Shown here one piece after another: positions 22,133 to 35,303 of a stretch of 45,722 nt of DNA. The position numbers and the translations under genes were made by a program. Source of the stretch: Cylindrobasidium torrendii FP15055 ss-10. Taxonomy: Eukaryota > Basidiomycota > Agaricomycetes > Agaricales > Physalacriaceae. The stretch is from NCBI GenBank assembly GCA_000934385.1, contig KN880624.1, positions 1 to 45,722 on the forward strand. Reading direction: 5' to 3'. Every line of letters begins with the position of its first letter. The stretch's first letter is position 1. Under the pieces are notes generated by a model, which saw only the letters and a program-made list of their open reading frames with translations, had not been told where the DNA came from and did not search any database.

Positions 22133-23737
22133 TCACAAAGAGTTTTCGAAGACATGGTGGCGCCTGTGGGCTTTGGAAGCGCGTCCAAGAGGCGTCTCGC
22201 CAGAAGCATTGAGGGCACGGCGGCGACGGCGACGGCACTGCTGTGTTGCGGAAGAGGTAGCTGCAGGTTCCGCGGAGGCGGACGACGAGGACGTTGCAGC
22301 AGGCTCAGGCGAAGGGGATGCCGCGACTTCGCTGGTGTAAGCTGGTGCTGGCTCGGGCGAGCTCGTAGGGGCTGGCTCTGACGCGCTAGATTCTGCAGAA
22401 CCGGAATCTGCAGAAGAGTTGGAATCTGCCGAACCAGAATCCGAAGATGTTGAGTCGTTGGAACCAGAATCCGCCGATGGTTCGGTGGACTTTCCCTGGT
22501 CACTGTTGCTGCTACCACTGCTTCCAGTCGATCCACCAGTGAAGATATCGTTCTGAGCGCCATCTTTGAAACCCATCTTGTAGTTATAGACGGGGATCTT
22601 GGGCGCGCCGACGCTGTCGTACCCGCTAACCTGCACGTTGTTGCCCTCGTTCTGGTTCCAGATCATGAACTTCTTGGGGCCAGAGACACACTTGCTCTCG
22701 TCGTCTTCGCACCATTCCGGAGACTGGGGCGCGCCAACGGCGGCGGTGCCGGATGCTCCGGTGACTTTGCATTTATACGGGTGCATATACATGTTGGCTT
22801 GACCACAGCCGTTGGGGATCCAGCCGAATGCGCAGATGCAGCCACCGTCAGGGCACGCGGGCATGTCGGCGGGAACGCTGTAGCTTTGAACGCGATGCCA
22901 TGGAGTGCTGTGTTTGTGTGAGCACATGCTACCGCAGTGAGTTGACAGACGCACTTGTAGGCAACAGTGAACACGACAAGGTTATCTTCGTTAACCTGAG
23001 TGATATCGGACTAAACGCATGGTGAGATGAATTACGATTGCGGGGAGGATGGCGTACAGTGTATGAGATGGCAAAGGCAGTTCCGGCAGCCATGGAGTGG
23101 TTTTGAGCGTGCAGGTTCGGGACTTGGATACATTCACTGCGCTGAGGGACTGTGAGAGATGTGCTTTGTGATGAGGGAAGCACGCACGTCTTGCTCGTAA
23201 TCATCATGGTTCTGGTTGTCGGGCCAGGTGCCAATTTGCCTGGCGCCGTAAGAGAGGCTGGTGAAGGCCTGGTTGCTAGCCATTTCCACGGTGAATTCAC
23301 CACCTGCAGGACTGAGAAGACATGAGAATAGCAATGGGACATAGGATAGCGCGCGTACAGCTCCAGGAATACACCATCTTTGGGAGGTGAGTTCAGGCAC
23401 TGTCATGGATATCAGAAAGTGGGGCCGACGCAATGGTCGGATAACGTACGCCGGTGTTCGCATGCACTGCTACGCGTCAGAAATAAGTCAACGATGGTGG
23501 TTGGTAACGCACTCCAGTACTGGTCGTAGTTCATCTGGTAGATGGGGTTCACGCATTCCTCCGCGTTGATGTCGGTGCCGGAGACACCCTGAAGGGGGGT
23601 TAAATTCGCCTCGAAAAAAAAACTGGGAGCTTGCGCACGTTGAGGCAGTACATTCCTTGAGCGAAGGGGCAAATGTGCGCCGACACAGTCTGCGCAAGAA
23701 ACAGCGGCAGAGCCGCAGATAGCATCGTGAAAAGCAT
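22133..23737 (-). CDS. AA14-like lytic polysaccharide monooxygenase, secreted (418 aa)
   Basis: Eight exons (23737-23639, 23588-23513, 23466-23450, 23399-23359, 23311-23188, 23141-23058, 22995-22955, 22907-22133) give 418 codons. A 20-residue signal peptide ends in SA, exposing H21 ([13 protein letters not shown]), the N-terminal His of a copper histidine brace. Family blocks follow: [94 protein letters not shown] and [14 protein letters not shown]. The expected role is oxidative cleavage of plant polysaccharide (xylan-coated cellulose for AA14). The catalytic module is followed by a Ser/Glu/Pro-rich linker and an unusual 34-residue tail with six consecutive Arg. The closeness of this subgroup to characterised AA14 enzymes is uncertain. 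It is flanked by inverted MYND genes C1 and C2. Confidence 0.85.
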
Positions 23738-24876
23738 AGCGTGTGGGTCGGATAGAGGGTGAAGGGGTTCAAATGAGTGTAGTTATCCCGGGTGGATTTG
23801 AGGTAGCAGGCGTGCAAGGAGGCCTGTACGTGGAGGGGAGTCGGGAAGAGAGACGGGGGTGGTGGTGGTCGCAATCCAAGGAAGCCAATACTCGCCGATC
23901 GCTTTGACGCTTCTCGTTTGATTAATGCAGACAGGGGCCGATCCGCCATAAATACGCCCACCTCGAAACCGCCATTGCAGAGCCGCCAGGTCGCCGCCTT
24001 CTTACTCCAGCGTGGGCCACCTCAACGCAGTGATAAAAATGTTGATAAATTCCGTAAAATACACCACCAGCTATCCCGACGTCGAGCGGCTGCTACCCGC
24101 CCTCGACCCGCCCTGTACCCGCCGCGACAGCAGTTTAGGTTGGCTAATTACAGCTTGGAGACAGGGCAACAGGTCCACCAATCGCACTTATCTTCCCACG
24201 CTGTATTAGCTTTGCTGGGTGCTCAATTGTAAACGAGGGTAAGTTCTGACACTTGGAATCTTGGACCTTGTCGCGGGGATTCAGTTGTTTGGTTATCCGA
24301 TGGATGATGACCTTGACTCCTCGCTGCTCAACTCGAATCACGAACCAAGTGATACACAAGCGCTCAGAGCCTGCCTCGGCCACACTACTATCACTAGCCT
24401 CGGAGAACTTGTGTGCCCGCAATCAAGGGGATCTTTTTACTGCGGGGTTACCGTAAATTACATAGCAACGAACAGCGTCAAGACTCGGATGCACCTCCGA
24501 ACAAACTCCATTCACTCACTGCCCTGCTCAGCTCTAGGCCTGGAATGCCAGTTACTTATCCAAGTTGGAGTTAGTATCAGTGTACGAGGTGAGCTGCGCA
24601 AACGTGACAATGATCGTTAGCAAACAATGGACTGATCGAACTAATCGAGAGATGGCTGATTCAGGCAATCGTCGGTCACCGGTGGACCTCGAAGAACAAA
24701 CAAATGAGGGCTTTTGTTCAAAGACCTCGCATTTTCGATGCCATAGAGTCTTTGTCTTCACTATAACAGACCTCAGCACTTCTTTAAAACACCTGTGCAG
24801 AGGTCTTTGCCAACATTCACAGCATATAAAATAGCGAGTTGAGCGGTATGTACTCCATGTCAATATCTTATCTCAA
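23738..24876. other. intergenic stretch between the LPMO gene and C2
   Basis: Contains the LPMO promoter on the left and the C2 promoter on the right (TATAAA at 24825-24830). Short open frames on both strands show no conserved motif. Nothing else was recognised. Confidence 0.45.
24825..24830 (+). promoter_or_regulatory. TATA box of C2
   Basis: TATAAA lies 47 bp before the C2 ATG (24877), the same spacing as the TATATAAG of its paralogue C1 (46 bp). Confidence 0.55.
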
Positions 24877-25575
24877 ATGCCCTCTCGCAACCAACCAATC
24901 ATTTTTTCTGGCCCATGCAAAGTTTGCGGCCAGCTTACAGAGTGGCAATGCGCTACCTGTAGATCCGCATGGTACTGTAGCTTATACTGCAGCTACCAGG
25001 TTCGTCTGAGTTCATTAACTCAGCACTCATAGTACTAACATTAATTCAAGGATGCCGTCAAACACATTTATGAATGTGTGCCCTTCGACACTGTCGCCGG
25101 CCCGGGGGCAGGACCATCTGGCCAGATTGTGCGCGCATCGGAGGTGTTCAGTGCCACAGGTATCTGGTTCAACTGCCCCGACACCATCAACACGGATCAC
25201 ACAATTCTATATGTGCGCGCGGCGCGCGGCAAGCCCCAGCCATTTCTTTCCAAATACATGGGCAACGACGAGCTCGCTAGCTATGTGCTCAAGATTTCGC
25301 CTGAGACTGGCAAGCCTCTCGAACGTCCGGTGGAGATCTGGTATTCACCCAGCGCCATGCACGAGCAACGGCTCTCCCAGAGGAACAAGGCAATTTTGAA
25401 TACCGGAGACTATCAGCCGGGTTGTATACAGTGGTACGGTAATGTCTTTGTTTTGGTGTACAAAGACTGTCGCATGCTTGAGTACGCGAAGGAGCCCGGG
25501 GCCATGGAACGTTTTGCAGTGATAGATTACTTCTTTTCAATTTGGGAAAACTACATATCGCATTGTAGTGTATGA
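24877..25575 (+). CDS. family C member 2, MYND-type zinc-finger protein (215 aa)
   Basis: Two exons (24877-24999 and 25051-25575; GTTCGT donor) give 215 codons. The MYND finger has all eight ligands at canonical spacing: C14, C17, C25, C28, C34, C38, H46 and C50, with the intron interrupting it as in C1. The C-terminal module is shared with C1: VLKISPETGKPLERPVEIW followed by YSPSAM, QRNKAIL, IQWYGNVFVLV and DYFFSIW. The finger suggests recruitment of a protein partner; the module itself has no recognised function. Its gene structure and TATA position match C1, so the two are duplicates, now inverted around the LPMO gene. It is convergent with D1 across 123 bp. Confidence 0.8.
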
Positions 25576-25698
25576 TAGATGTCTAGAGTTTTTGAATCTA
25601 CATTCCCAAAATGCCAATTTTCCGCCGTAAAAACACAGTACATTCCGCACAGGTGGTACCAGAGGCAGCTTCCACCGTAAGAGGACGTCTGTCGAGAA

Positions 25699-27052
25699 TC
25701 AAGGAATCGCTGGTAACATTCCCACGTTTCCTATCAACTCCCTTATCCGCGCAGCTATCCGCCAAAACCTTGCGCGGTTTTTCATATGCGGACTACGTCG
25801 ACACTCCTGGGCATATGCACACCATGGTACGGGCCCATCATTCCATAAGCTTTTCCACTCATCGAACTCCTCCATACCACGGTCGTACGCGGTCGTTCCG
25901 ATGGGTAGCAGGTGAGCTTCATAGCGGCGAATGATGTTCTCTGTAATCTTGTCGATATGTGGAAGGATGAAGGCGCGTGTCGCCCTGTCGAGGATAGCGA
26001 GAACAGCGACGTCTCTGCACTCCAGGAAATCCTCGCAAAAGTAGTAAAAGAGATCAAGCGTGAACCGAGCGAAGGGAGTGGCATTTGAGCCGGAACCAAG
26101 AACAGGAAGAGGGTCTGCGTGGGGGAACCTTTTCGTGCAATTTCAGCCATTTTCTCCGAAGTAAATTTTGAGAAGGGGACGCACCGATCCGCACGCGAAT
26201 GGTAGTACAACCTCCCGCGACCCATCCACGCCTCCTTGCCAATTTCCTCCTTTGTCAGGTCCGTACGCGAGAGCAGCTCGAGCCAAAACGATTCTAAGCA
26301 GTCTTCGTTTTCGTCGGCGTCAGCACAATTGAGCCACCTCGCCCACCGCTCTCTGATGTTACAATCCTCCCACTCGGGATCCTTGTAGGGTTCCAGATTA
26401 ATTGCATGATAAACCATGTGGGGTTCGATTTCGGGAAACCGACCGAGCAGGATACGGAACATGTCGAGGCGGACATAGTATTTGTCGGAAATGATCAAAT
26501 CTGTGTAGTCTTTATCTTCCTTGAAGGCTTTCATGGGAGGGTCCTGCTTGTTCTGCAACGTTCGAAGCTTGCCTACGAATCTTTCGTTTTCGCAGTGGAA
26601 AAGGCGGAATATGGCTGGGTGTGCACGTGTGCAACACAGGTTCACAAACGCGCCAATCGATCCACGTCTTGGGACTGTGCACAGTGGGCTAGTGCTCAGC
26701 GCTGGTAAAGGAATGAGACGATGTAGGGCGCACCAGAGTCCTTAAACTCGGACATGTCATCGCTCACATCCACATCAAACGCACCATCTGGTTGAATCCG
26801 GGCGAGGAGAACGAGGTCGACCGAAGCCTCGATATCTTCGGCCGGGATGTACAGCTCTTTGAGTATCTCTGGAGACGGCTCAAAGACGGTAAGTCTGTGC
26901 TCGTAGGGCAGTCTTCGCCATGCGTCCATGATCTCACAGGGATAGACATCGTCCCATTCGATACAGGATCCACCGGTCAGCTATACATCGTGAGTGCCAT
27001 ACTCAAGCAAATACGCCTCGCCTACCCCGCAGAAAGTGTCACGGTCTTCCAT
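25699..27052 (-). CDS. family D member 1 (D1, 397 aa)
   Basis: Unrecognised family, two copies here. Exons 27052-27026, 26980-26734, 26674-26185 and 26128-25699 give 397 codons. A 9-codon first exon ends in DTFCG and joins to LTGG. Shared blocks with D2: LKELYIPAEDIEASVDLVLL, RRGSIGAFVN, FRLFHCENERFVGKLRTL, YYVRLDMFRILLGRFPEIEP, MGRGR, then a highly similar last exon with FARFTLDLFYYFCEDFLEC, DRATRAFILPHI, LLPIGTTAYDRGMEEFDEW and CRRSPHMKNRARFWRIA. It is mostly globular and acidic; no signal peptide, membrane span or catalytic motif is recognised. It is divergent from the aldehyde dehydrogenase gene (684 bp) and convergent with C2. Nothing in it points to a specific biochemical role. Confidence 0.75.
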
Positions 27053-27736
27053 ATCCAAGTCGGGGCTGGGGGCCAAGGTCAGGCAGAAGGACATCACTCT
27101 CAGTGAAACTCGTGGTCACATCGTGAGTAGAGTGCAAATGTGATAGTAATCGACTCTGGAGTCTGCCGGCATGATGGCACGCGATCACGTGAGAGAATAA
27201 CTCCAATGAAAGCCGCGATAACACGACCCTACGTATCTCATCTATTATGTCGCGGATACACTCAAGATTTGAACCGAACATGAGTTGCAAGGGACTAGTG
27301 GAAAACTCTCCTGTTACTGTATATGTTACACCAATGAAAAATTCCATTCCTTTGCGGGCAGACAACAGACCGGTGTTGAGAAGTTAATTTCATCTGGACA
27401 GAACCCTGGGAGGTATGCAAAAGATTGGTTGTAAGCAATAATACAACATATCTGTAGTCAGTACGCCTTGGAGCAGGTCGGTGCATGTATAATGTGAAGG
27501 AGAATAATTGGGCACCTCGAACCCACTCGGCGGGTCATATGTCACGTCGCATTCAGTGTACTTTGAGGGTGTCAGTTTGGGATGGACGGTGCGCAAACGA
27601 AAATGTGGGAAATCGGTGAATGTGCGTGTAAATGCAGACTTGCGGCTACTGAAAGCATCATGTGATCGCGACTGGGCCGTGGGCCGGTTACATTCAGAAT
27701 GTCGTCACGCGCCTTCTGATCTGTCTTCTTACCACC
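27053..27736. other. divergent promoter region D1 / aldehyde dehydrogenase
   Basis: These 684 bp lie between two divergent ATGs. Several short open frames occur but none has a conserved motif. It presumably holds both promoters. Confidence 0.5.
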
Positions 27737-29876
<2,140 letters not shown>

Positions 29877-30178
29877 GTGGGAAGGGTGCCGCGTAGGCGT
29901 AAACGTAAACTAGATGTATGTTGGATTCCTTGGATATGTGATACAGTGGAGTGTTGGATTCTCGGAAATGGAACCTCCGGATTGTGAGGATAGCTTTCTT
30001 ATTGCCTCGAATGGGATTCCGAATGTCTTTGCGATGGCGCCGATGGGGAGGGTGGTTGTTTCGAACCTGCCGTGCGGTCAGCTGCAACGGTTCCATTACA
30101 TACATACATAACTGAGGTCGACGACACGATTCCCTTCTTTCTTTCTGACCATCACCGCGAACTTGATCTGCACTCGAC
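29877..30178. other. intergenic stretch ALDH / D2
   Basis: About 300 bp containing the 3' flank of the dehydrogenase gene and the D2 promoter. A short (CATA)n run lies near 30097-30110. No gene. Confidence 0.5.
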
Positions 30179-31543
30179 ATGGGCGGAAGCGACACTTTCT
30201 GCGGGGTATGCAATCCTTCCCGTGAGTATGAAGGGTGCTCATGATCTGTAGGTGACCGGTGGATGTTACATTGAGTCTGAGAACGTCTACCCACGCGATA
30301 TAACGGAGGCATGGGTTGATTCGGGCGGCAAGAAGAAAAACGAGCCCTCAGTAGAGGTACTCAAAGAGCTCGTCATCCCAGCGGACGATGTCGAGGCTTC
30401 TGTTGACCTTGTTCTACTTGCGCCGATTAAACCAAATGGCAAGTTCGATACAGAAATGAGCGAGAATATGACTGAGTACGAGGGTGGTGCGTCCAACAAC
30501 TGATCTTTCTTTCATTTCGGCGCTGAGTGTTGCTGTCTTTCCTAGTCCCCGCACGTGGATCCATTGGCGCGTTTGTGAACCTCACCATCGCAGAGAACGT
30601 AGACCTCACCGCCTTTCGCCTCTTCCATTGTGAGAAGGAGAGGTTTGTGGGAAAGCTGAGGACGATGCATGATGGAGGCCAGTCGAACGCCCTGAAGGCC
30701 TTCGAGGAGGGCAAAGACTATACGGACTTGTCCATTATTTTCGACAAATACTACGTCCGTCTCGACATGTTCCGTATTCTGCTTGGACGATTCCCAGAAA
30801 TCGAGCCTCACATGCTGTACCACGCTATCCACCTCGAGCCCTGCGAAAACGAACCCGACTGGGAGGATTGCAATATCAGAGAGCAGTGGGCGTACTGGCT
30901 CAATGTCGTTGATGTTGACGAAGACGAGGAGGACCCGGAGGAGGCAGAAACGTTTTGGCTGAACTTGGTGTCGCGCAAGGATCTCACCAAGGAGGAGATA
31001 GTCAAGGAGGCGTGGATGGGCCGTGGAAGAATGTATCACCATTCCCGAGTGGACAGGTGCGTCCGGCTTTACTCCACCGACTTTCTTCGACCGCGATAGC
31101 TGAGACGTACAAGGTTTCCCCACGCAGACCCTCTTCCTGCTCTTGACCCAGGCTCAAAGACAAGTCCCTTTGCTCGGTTCACGCTCGACCTCTTTTTCTA
31201 CTTCTGCGAGAATTTCCTCGAGTGCCACGATGTCGCAGTTCTAGCCATTCTTGACAGAGCGACGCGCGCGTTCATTCTCCCGCACATCGACAGGATCTCG
31301 GAAAACAGCATTCGCCGCTATGAACCTCATCTTTTGCCGATTGGGACGACCGCGTATGACCGTGGCATGGAGGAATTCGATGAGTGGGAACGCGTTTGGA
31401 AGGGAGAGCCTGTACCGTGGTGTGCGTATGCGCAGGAGTGTCGACGTAGTCCGCATATGAAGAACCGTGCGAGGTTCTGGCGGATTGCTGGGCGGACAAG
31501 GGAGTTGATTGGGAATGAAGGAATGCTTTCACCCATTGTTTGA
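30179..31543 (+). CDS. family D member 2 (D2, 400 aa)
   Basis: Exons 30179-30205, 30252-30486, 30546-31056 and 31114-31543 give 400 codons. The 27-nt first exon (MGGSDTFCG) and the 430-nt last exon have exactly the lengths found in D1, and the last exon is very similar in protein sequence (RRYEPHLLPIGTTAYDRGME, then PWCAYAQECRRSPHMKNR). Exons 2 and 3 differ by 12 and 21 nt, both multiples of three. The acidic loop DVDEDEEDPEEAE near the centre is longer than in D1. The length changes preserve the frame, which suggests both copies are under selection. Function unknown; no recognised domain. It lies in inverted orientation to D1 across the aldehyde dehydrogenase gene. Confidence 0.75.
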
Positions 31544-31944
31544 TATCATTTAGAAAATAGAGGCCATAAAACTTGGTATTCGACAGCGAAGCTTGTCAAT
31601 AAAACTTTAGCTTTATGCGCCGGTTACCATGAACAGCCCACCAAAAGATGTCGATGAACCATGACCACAAAAGAGATGTACTAGACTAGGGCACTCGCGC
31701 AAAGACTGAGAGCAGTGCCGCCAGGATAAAAGAGTGAAGCGCCAATCAGTCAGAAGCACACCAGCAGTGTCTAGCAAAGATACAAGTTGTTCGTCATTTT
31801 TCTCCAATGGTATACATGTACAGTCCCGTATTGTCACAGTCGTCGTAAGGTTGAGTAAATATTAGGTCGTTGAAGAGCGGTGTGGATATGCGAAGATCAA
31901 GTTTCAATGAGGGAAGAGTAGGGTTTGTTTGCTTGCCCCGCCAA
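31544..31944. other. convergent intergenic stretch
   Basis: 3' flanks of D2 and of the small gene ending at 31945. Nothing recognised. Confidence 0.5.
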
Positions 31945-32642
31945 CTATGCGTGCAGCTCGACAGGGTGTGGATGCCTCCACGATACATCCTCGTTGGCGA
32001 AGCTGAGAGGGGTACGCCCACGCTGCTGGCGGTGCCCCGGGCGCTGTCGTGTGAACGCCTGTGGGAAGACATGCGCTGTCTGCACGTCCTTCCTCTCCGT
32101 TGTCTTCCTCTCCTGCGGCTTGTTCTTGTGTTCGATAGCCGGAGCGACCTTCTTCGGTTTTGAGACAGCAGGCAGGGGTTGCGGAGCAGCTTTTTCTGGA
32201 GTCTTCTTGGCTTTGGGTTGGCGGCGACGAGGAGACCGACTGCGTTCCAAGGCGTTGTCCTCGAAATGTGGGTCCTTGCGCAGCTGCGGCAGTGCAGCGA
32301 AAATCGCGTCGAGTCTGGGCTCGGGGACAGCGTCCAGTACGAGCGGAGAATATGCACGGATGGCTAGGAGCTCGTCGAAGGAGTATACAGGGACACGAGG
32401 GCCTGGGGAATACGTGTCAGTCAGGTGGCTTCAACAGCGTGAGAAAGGAGCGCGAACGTACGTGGCTTGGCTTCGATGTGCTTGAAGGCAGACTCGATAG
32501 GAGAGCCGGAGAGCGGGGTGGTCGCCGTGGACGACGTCTCGCTGTGGCTGCGCTTGTGTACAGGGACGTACAGCATACTTGATGAAGACGAGTAGGAAGA
32601 CGAGTCCGAGCCAGTGGGGGAGGGTGCACGGTATGAGAACAT
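31945..32642 (-). CDS. small disordered protein with candidate eIF4E-binding motif (212 aa)
   Basis: Two exons (32642-32462 and 32402-31945) give 212 codons. The N-terminus is Ser-rich and disordered. Just after the splice junction is VPVYSFDELLAIRAYSP; residues 67-73 (YSFDELL) fit the canonical eIF4E-binding consensus Y-x4-L-hydrophobic, with the acidic DEL context seen in yeast Eap1/Caf20-type and 4E-T-type proteins. The remainder is basic: a SRSPRRRQPKAKK patch, Lys/Pro repeats and a final RQRPGHRQQRGRTPLSF segment, compatible with RNA binding. If correct, it would be a translational repressor or mRNP component in the cytoplasm. The motif is short, so chance is possible. A TATATAA lies about 20-27 bp upstream of the ATG. 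Confidence 0.6.
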
Positions 32643-33954
32643 CGTTTATTCTTGCGATGGAGTTATATATCCAAAAGACAATAGGAATGCAGAGGACCAG
32701 TTGTCAGAAGGGCCGTCGAAGTGGAAGACCAGTTATATAGACCGTCGAAGAAGTGATGTGTGATGGAGGGTGCGAGATGGGGAATCCCCAAAACTTACCA
32801 GTCATCTTATAAAGAAGGCTTAGACCGCTGCAGTAGATGCTCGTGGAATCAAACAGACCCAGTCCGAATCAATACGCATGTTCGAGAACTCGACGCTTCC
32901 TGCCTGTTTCGGCCTAGGTCCAGACCGGAGCGGTGGCGAGACACGTATCGCCCGGCCACGCGAACGCGCATTCCTAGCGGCGGCGCTGACGGCCCGTCTC
33001 GGCCTCCACCCGACTCGTATCGAGTCCGCTGCAAGCTCGGGATTTTCCTTTCATAGTCTCCAGCTACAGAGGCAGGCCATCTCCAGCTGCCAAGTAACAA
33101 TCTAATTTGCCCACAAGTTCATCATCATCATCCTGTTCTGTCTTTGTGATGATTCAGATCATTCCATGTCTGTCATGTCACCGTGCATTACAGTACAACG
33201 CGTCGCGGAGGAGTCGCGTCAGGCTTGCGTGCGCGCTTACGGAGCAATGCCGCTACCATGCGTCATCTGAATCAGCGGAGTCTGAATCGATCAGGGCGGG
33301 AGGGCGCATCATTTCATTGTCGGAAGGACGGGCCGGCTTCAGCTGGAGTTGTTGTTAGCCTTTCTAAGTCTCCAGATCGTCCAATGCCAGCTGTATAGAT
33401 ACACCCCAATTGCAGTATCTCGGGCATGTAACAAGTCAGCACCGGCTGAGCCTCTACGGTGCGCGGCGCACGCCTCAAAACCGTGAATGAGCAGGATTAC
33501 CGGTTATTTTTTCTGGAGCGATAATCACTAGTATGGGCAACCCCTATGGTTGGACGTGATTAATCGATACCTGTGCCATACTACAGCAGCTAGCGTCCGG
33601 GGGTATGACCATAAATATGGCAGTGTCAATACCTAAAATATGCATATATATTGGGGATTCTTTCCTCTCGAGGAAGCACACGCCTGCTGCTTTACGCGCT
33701 ACGTCGCCTGGGACAGATTTGAAATGAATCACGTTGTGCGCTAGTACAACTTCGTCCCCAAAATTTGAAGCCAGCGATAACACAAATCAAGGATTATTGC
33801 GCATAGTACTAGGAATACACATACATGGGAAAAACAAACATCGTACATGGCCTAACGCCATTGCCCAGATCCATAATGTACACCAGTACCACGTCGATGG
33901 ATAACCTAGCAGTAGAGTGAAGTTGTCCTCAACCAACCTGCTATTTCAAGCTTG
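32643..33954. other. long intergenic stretch
   Basis: 1.3 kb without a supportable gene. Short overlapping open frames occur on both strands with no conserved motifs or coherent splice structure. Nothing else recognised. Confidence 0.45.
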
Positions 33955-35303
33955 TCACTGAAACCAACTTCGAATCCACTGGCACAAAGTCTGGCGACCA
34001 CGCTCTTGCTGAAACTCAGCGGGTGCCGTCTTCCACGCAAGTGTCCCAAACCGACCGGCGTTATCGTTGCGATGAACATGCACCCTGTCACTGGGTGCAT
34101 ACCAACCAGCGTCGAGCTGCACAGGAATCGACTCAACCCCTGGGTAGTAGAAGGTTGACTGTGGACGCGCGACCGCTCTGGGTATGTGCTCGTTGGTGGC
34201 CAAGAGCCCACCATCCTTGGTGGCTTTGACCTCCGCCTTGAGCCTCTCATCCGTCAGCCACTCGCTTCCCGCCGGAAGTTCTCTGCTCTTCACACCCACG
34301 TTCGTCTCTGAGTCCTTCGCCACATTGAGCACTTGCAGCGCTCGATAGGCTTGTGTGTATCGCTGGCCGTTCTCGTCAAACGCGCGCCAAATATCGTTCC
34401 AGGTAAGCCTGAGATGGATGAAGTCGCGATATAAACGAGCCTGTTCGTCTGGATCAGCATGGTATCCAAACAAAATGAATGGGAGACGAAAGAAAGAAAA
34501 GGGAAAGATGGACATACAACAGCTTGATCCTTATACACGTCCTTGTAGCATGCATCCTTCTCATCGGTAGAGAAACGGCGAGGCAGCCCATTCTCCTCCG
34601 CGTAGCTTAGGACATCCTGTGCCGCTGGTCAGCCACACCCCGTTCACCTTCGAGACAATAACTAGATACTCACCTGATCCGCATAGTTGCGTTTGTCGTC
34701 CCGAGAGCGCAGACCGTACGGGTCTCGAGGCTGAATAGTAGTCCTGGGACGCTTGATAGGATACTCTGCCGCGTCCGAGGCCTTGCGCTTCCTCCCTGTC
34801 CGCTTCCCTTTCCCTCGAGGCGGTATATCCACGAGCAGACCTAGATCCCTTAGGTGTTGCTCAGGTGTGACTGCAACTGGTTGCGTTGGTTCAGCGGCGG
34901 CTTGTGCTATCCCACTCGGCCCAGGCGTAGCTTGGCGGCGCGCATTATCTTCTGGGACGAGAGACACATTGCGCTGGAAATCCGAATGCATGATGGCAGG
35001 GTCGCTCCAGTCTGGCGTTGGCGAGCGCTCGTCTTGCTGGTCCGGGGGCCCATCCACAACTTGGCCTGCGATAGGCATATTGTCGCAAAGCTCGTTCGCA
35101 ACCACCTGGAGAGTGTGATCCCAGTTTTGCGACAAGAACTCCTGCGCTATGTTGATATTGGCATCGGGGAAGGCTTCGAGGATGCGCGCGATATGTGGAT
35201 CAAGGTCGGTGGATAGCGGTGGGTTGGCATCGAGGGATGGATAGTGGGCTGTGGGGAAGTGGATTCCGCCAGGCGCGTGGTCTTCGCTGGTTTCTGGGTT
35301 CAT
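33955..35303 (-). CDS. CUE/UBA-like nuclear protein of unknown function (404 aa)
   Basis: Three exons (35303-34674, 34616-34518, 34440-33955) give 404 codons. Residues about 36-73 (HIARILEAFPDANINIAQEF, then LSQNWDHTLQVVANEL) match the CUE-domain pattern L...FP......I...L.....A...L, suggesting a three-helix ubiquitin-binding module. A Pro/Gln-rich linker follows, then a strong basic cluster GKGKRTGRKRK and a second one, PIKRPRT, which together form a bipartite nuclear signal. The C-terminal third is globular (LYRDFIHLRLTWNDIWRAFD, then LDAGWYAPSDRVHVHRNDN) and unrecognised. A role in ubiquitin-linked nuclear processes is inference only. The start at 35303 opens directly with Met and has no longer in-frame alternative. 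Confidence 0.65.

Noticed and set aside
32643..33954. Several 60-115 codon open frames on both strands
   Set aside because: They overlap one another, lack family motifs and have no consistent intron structure.
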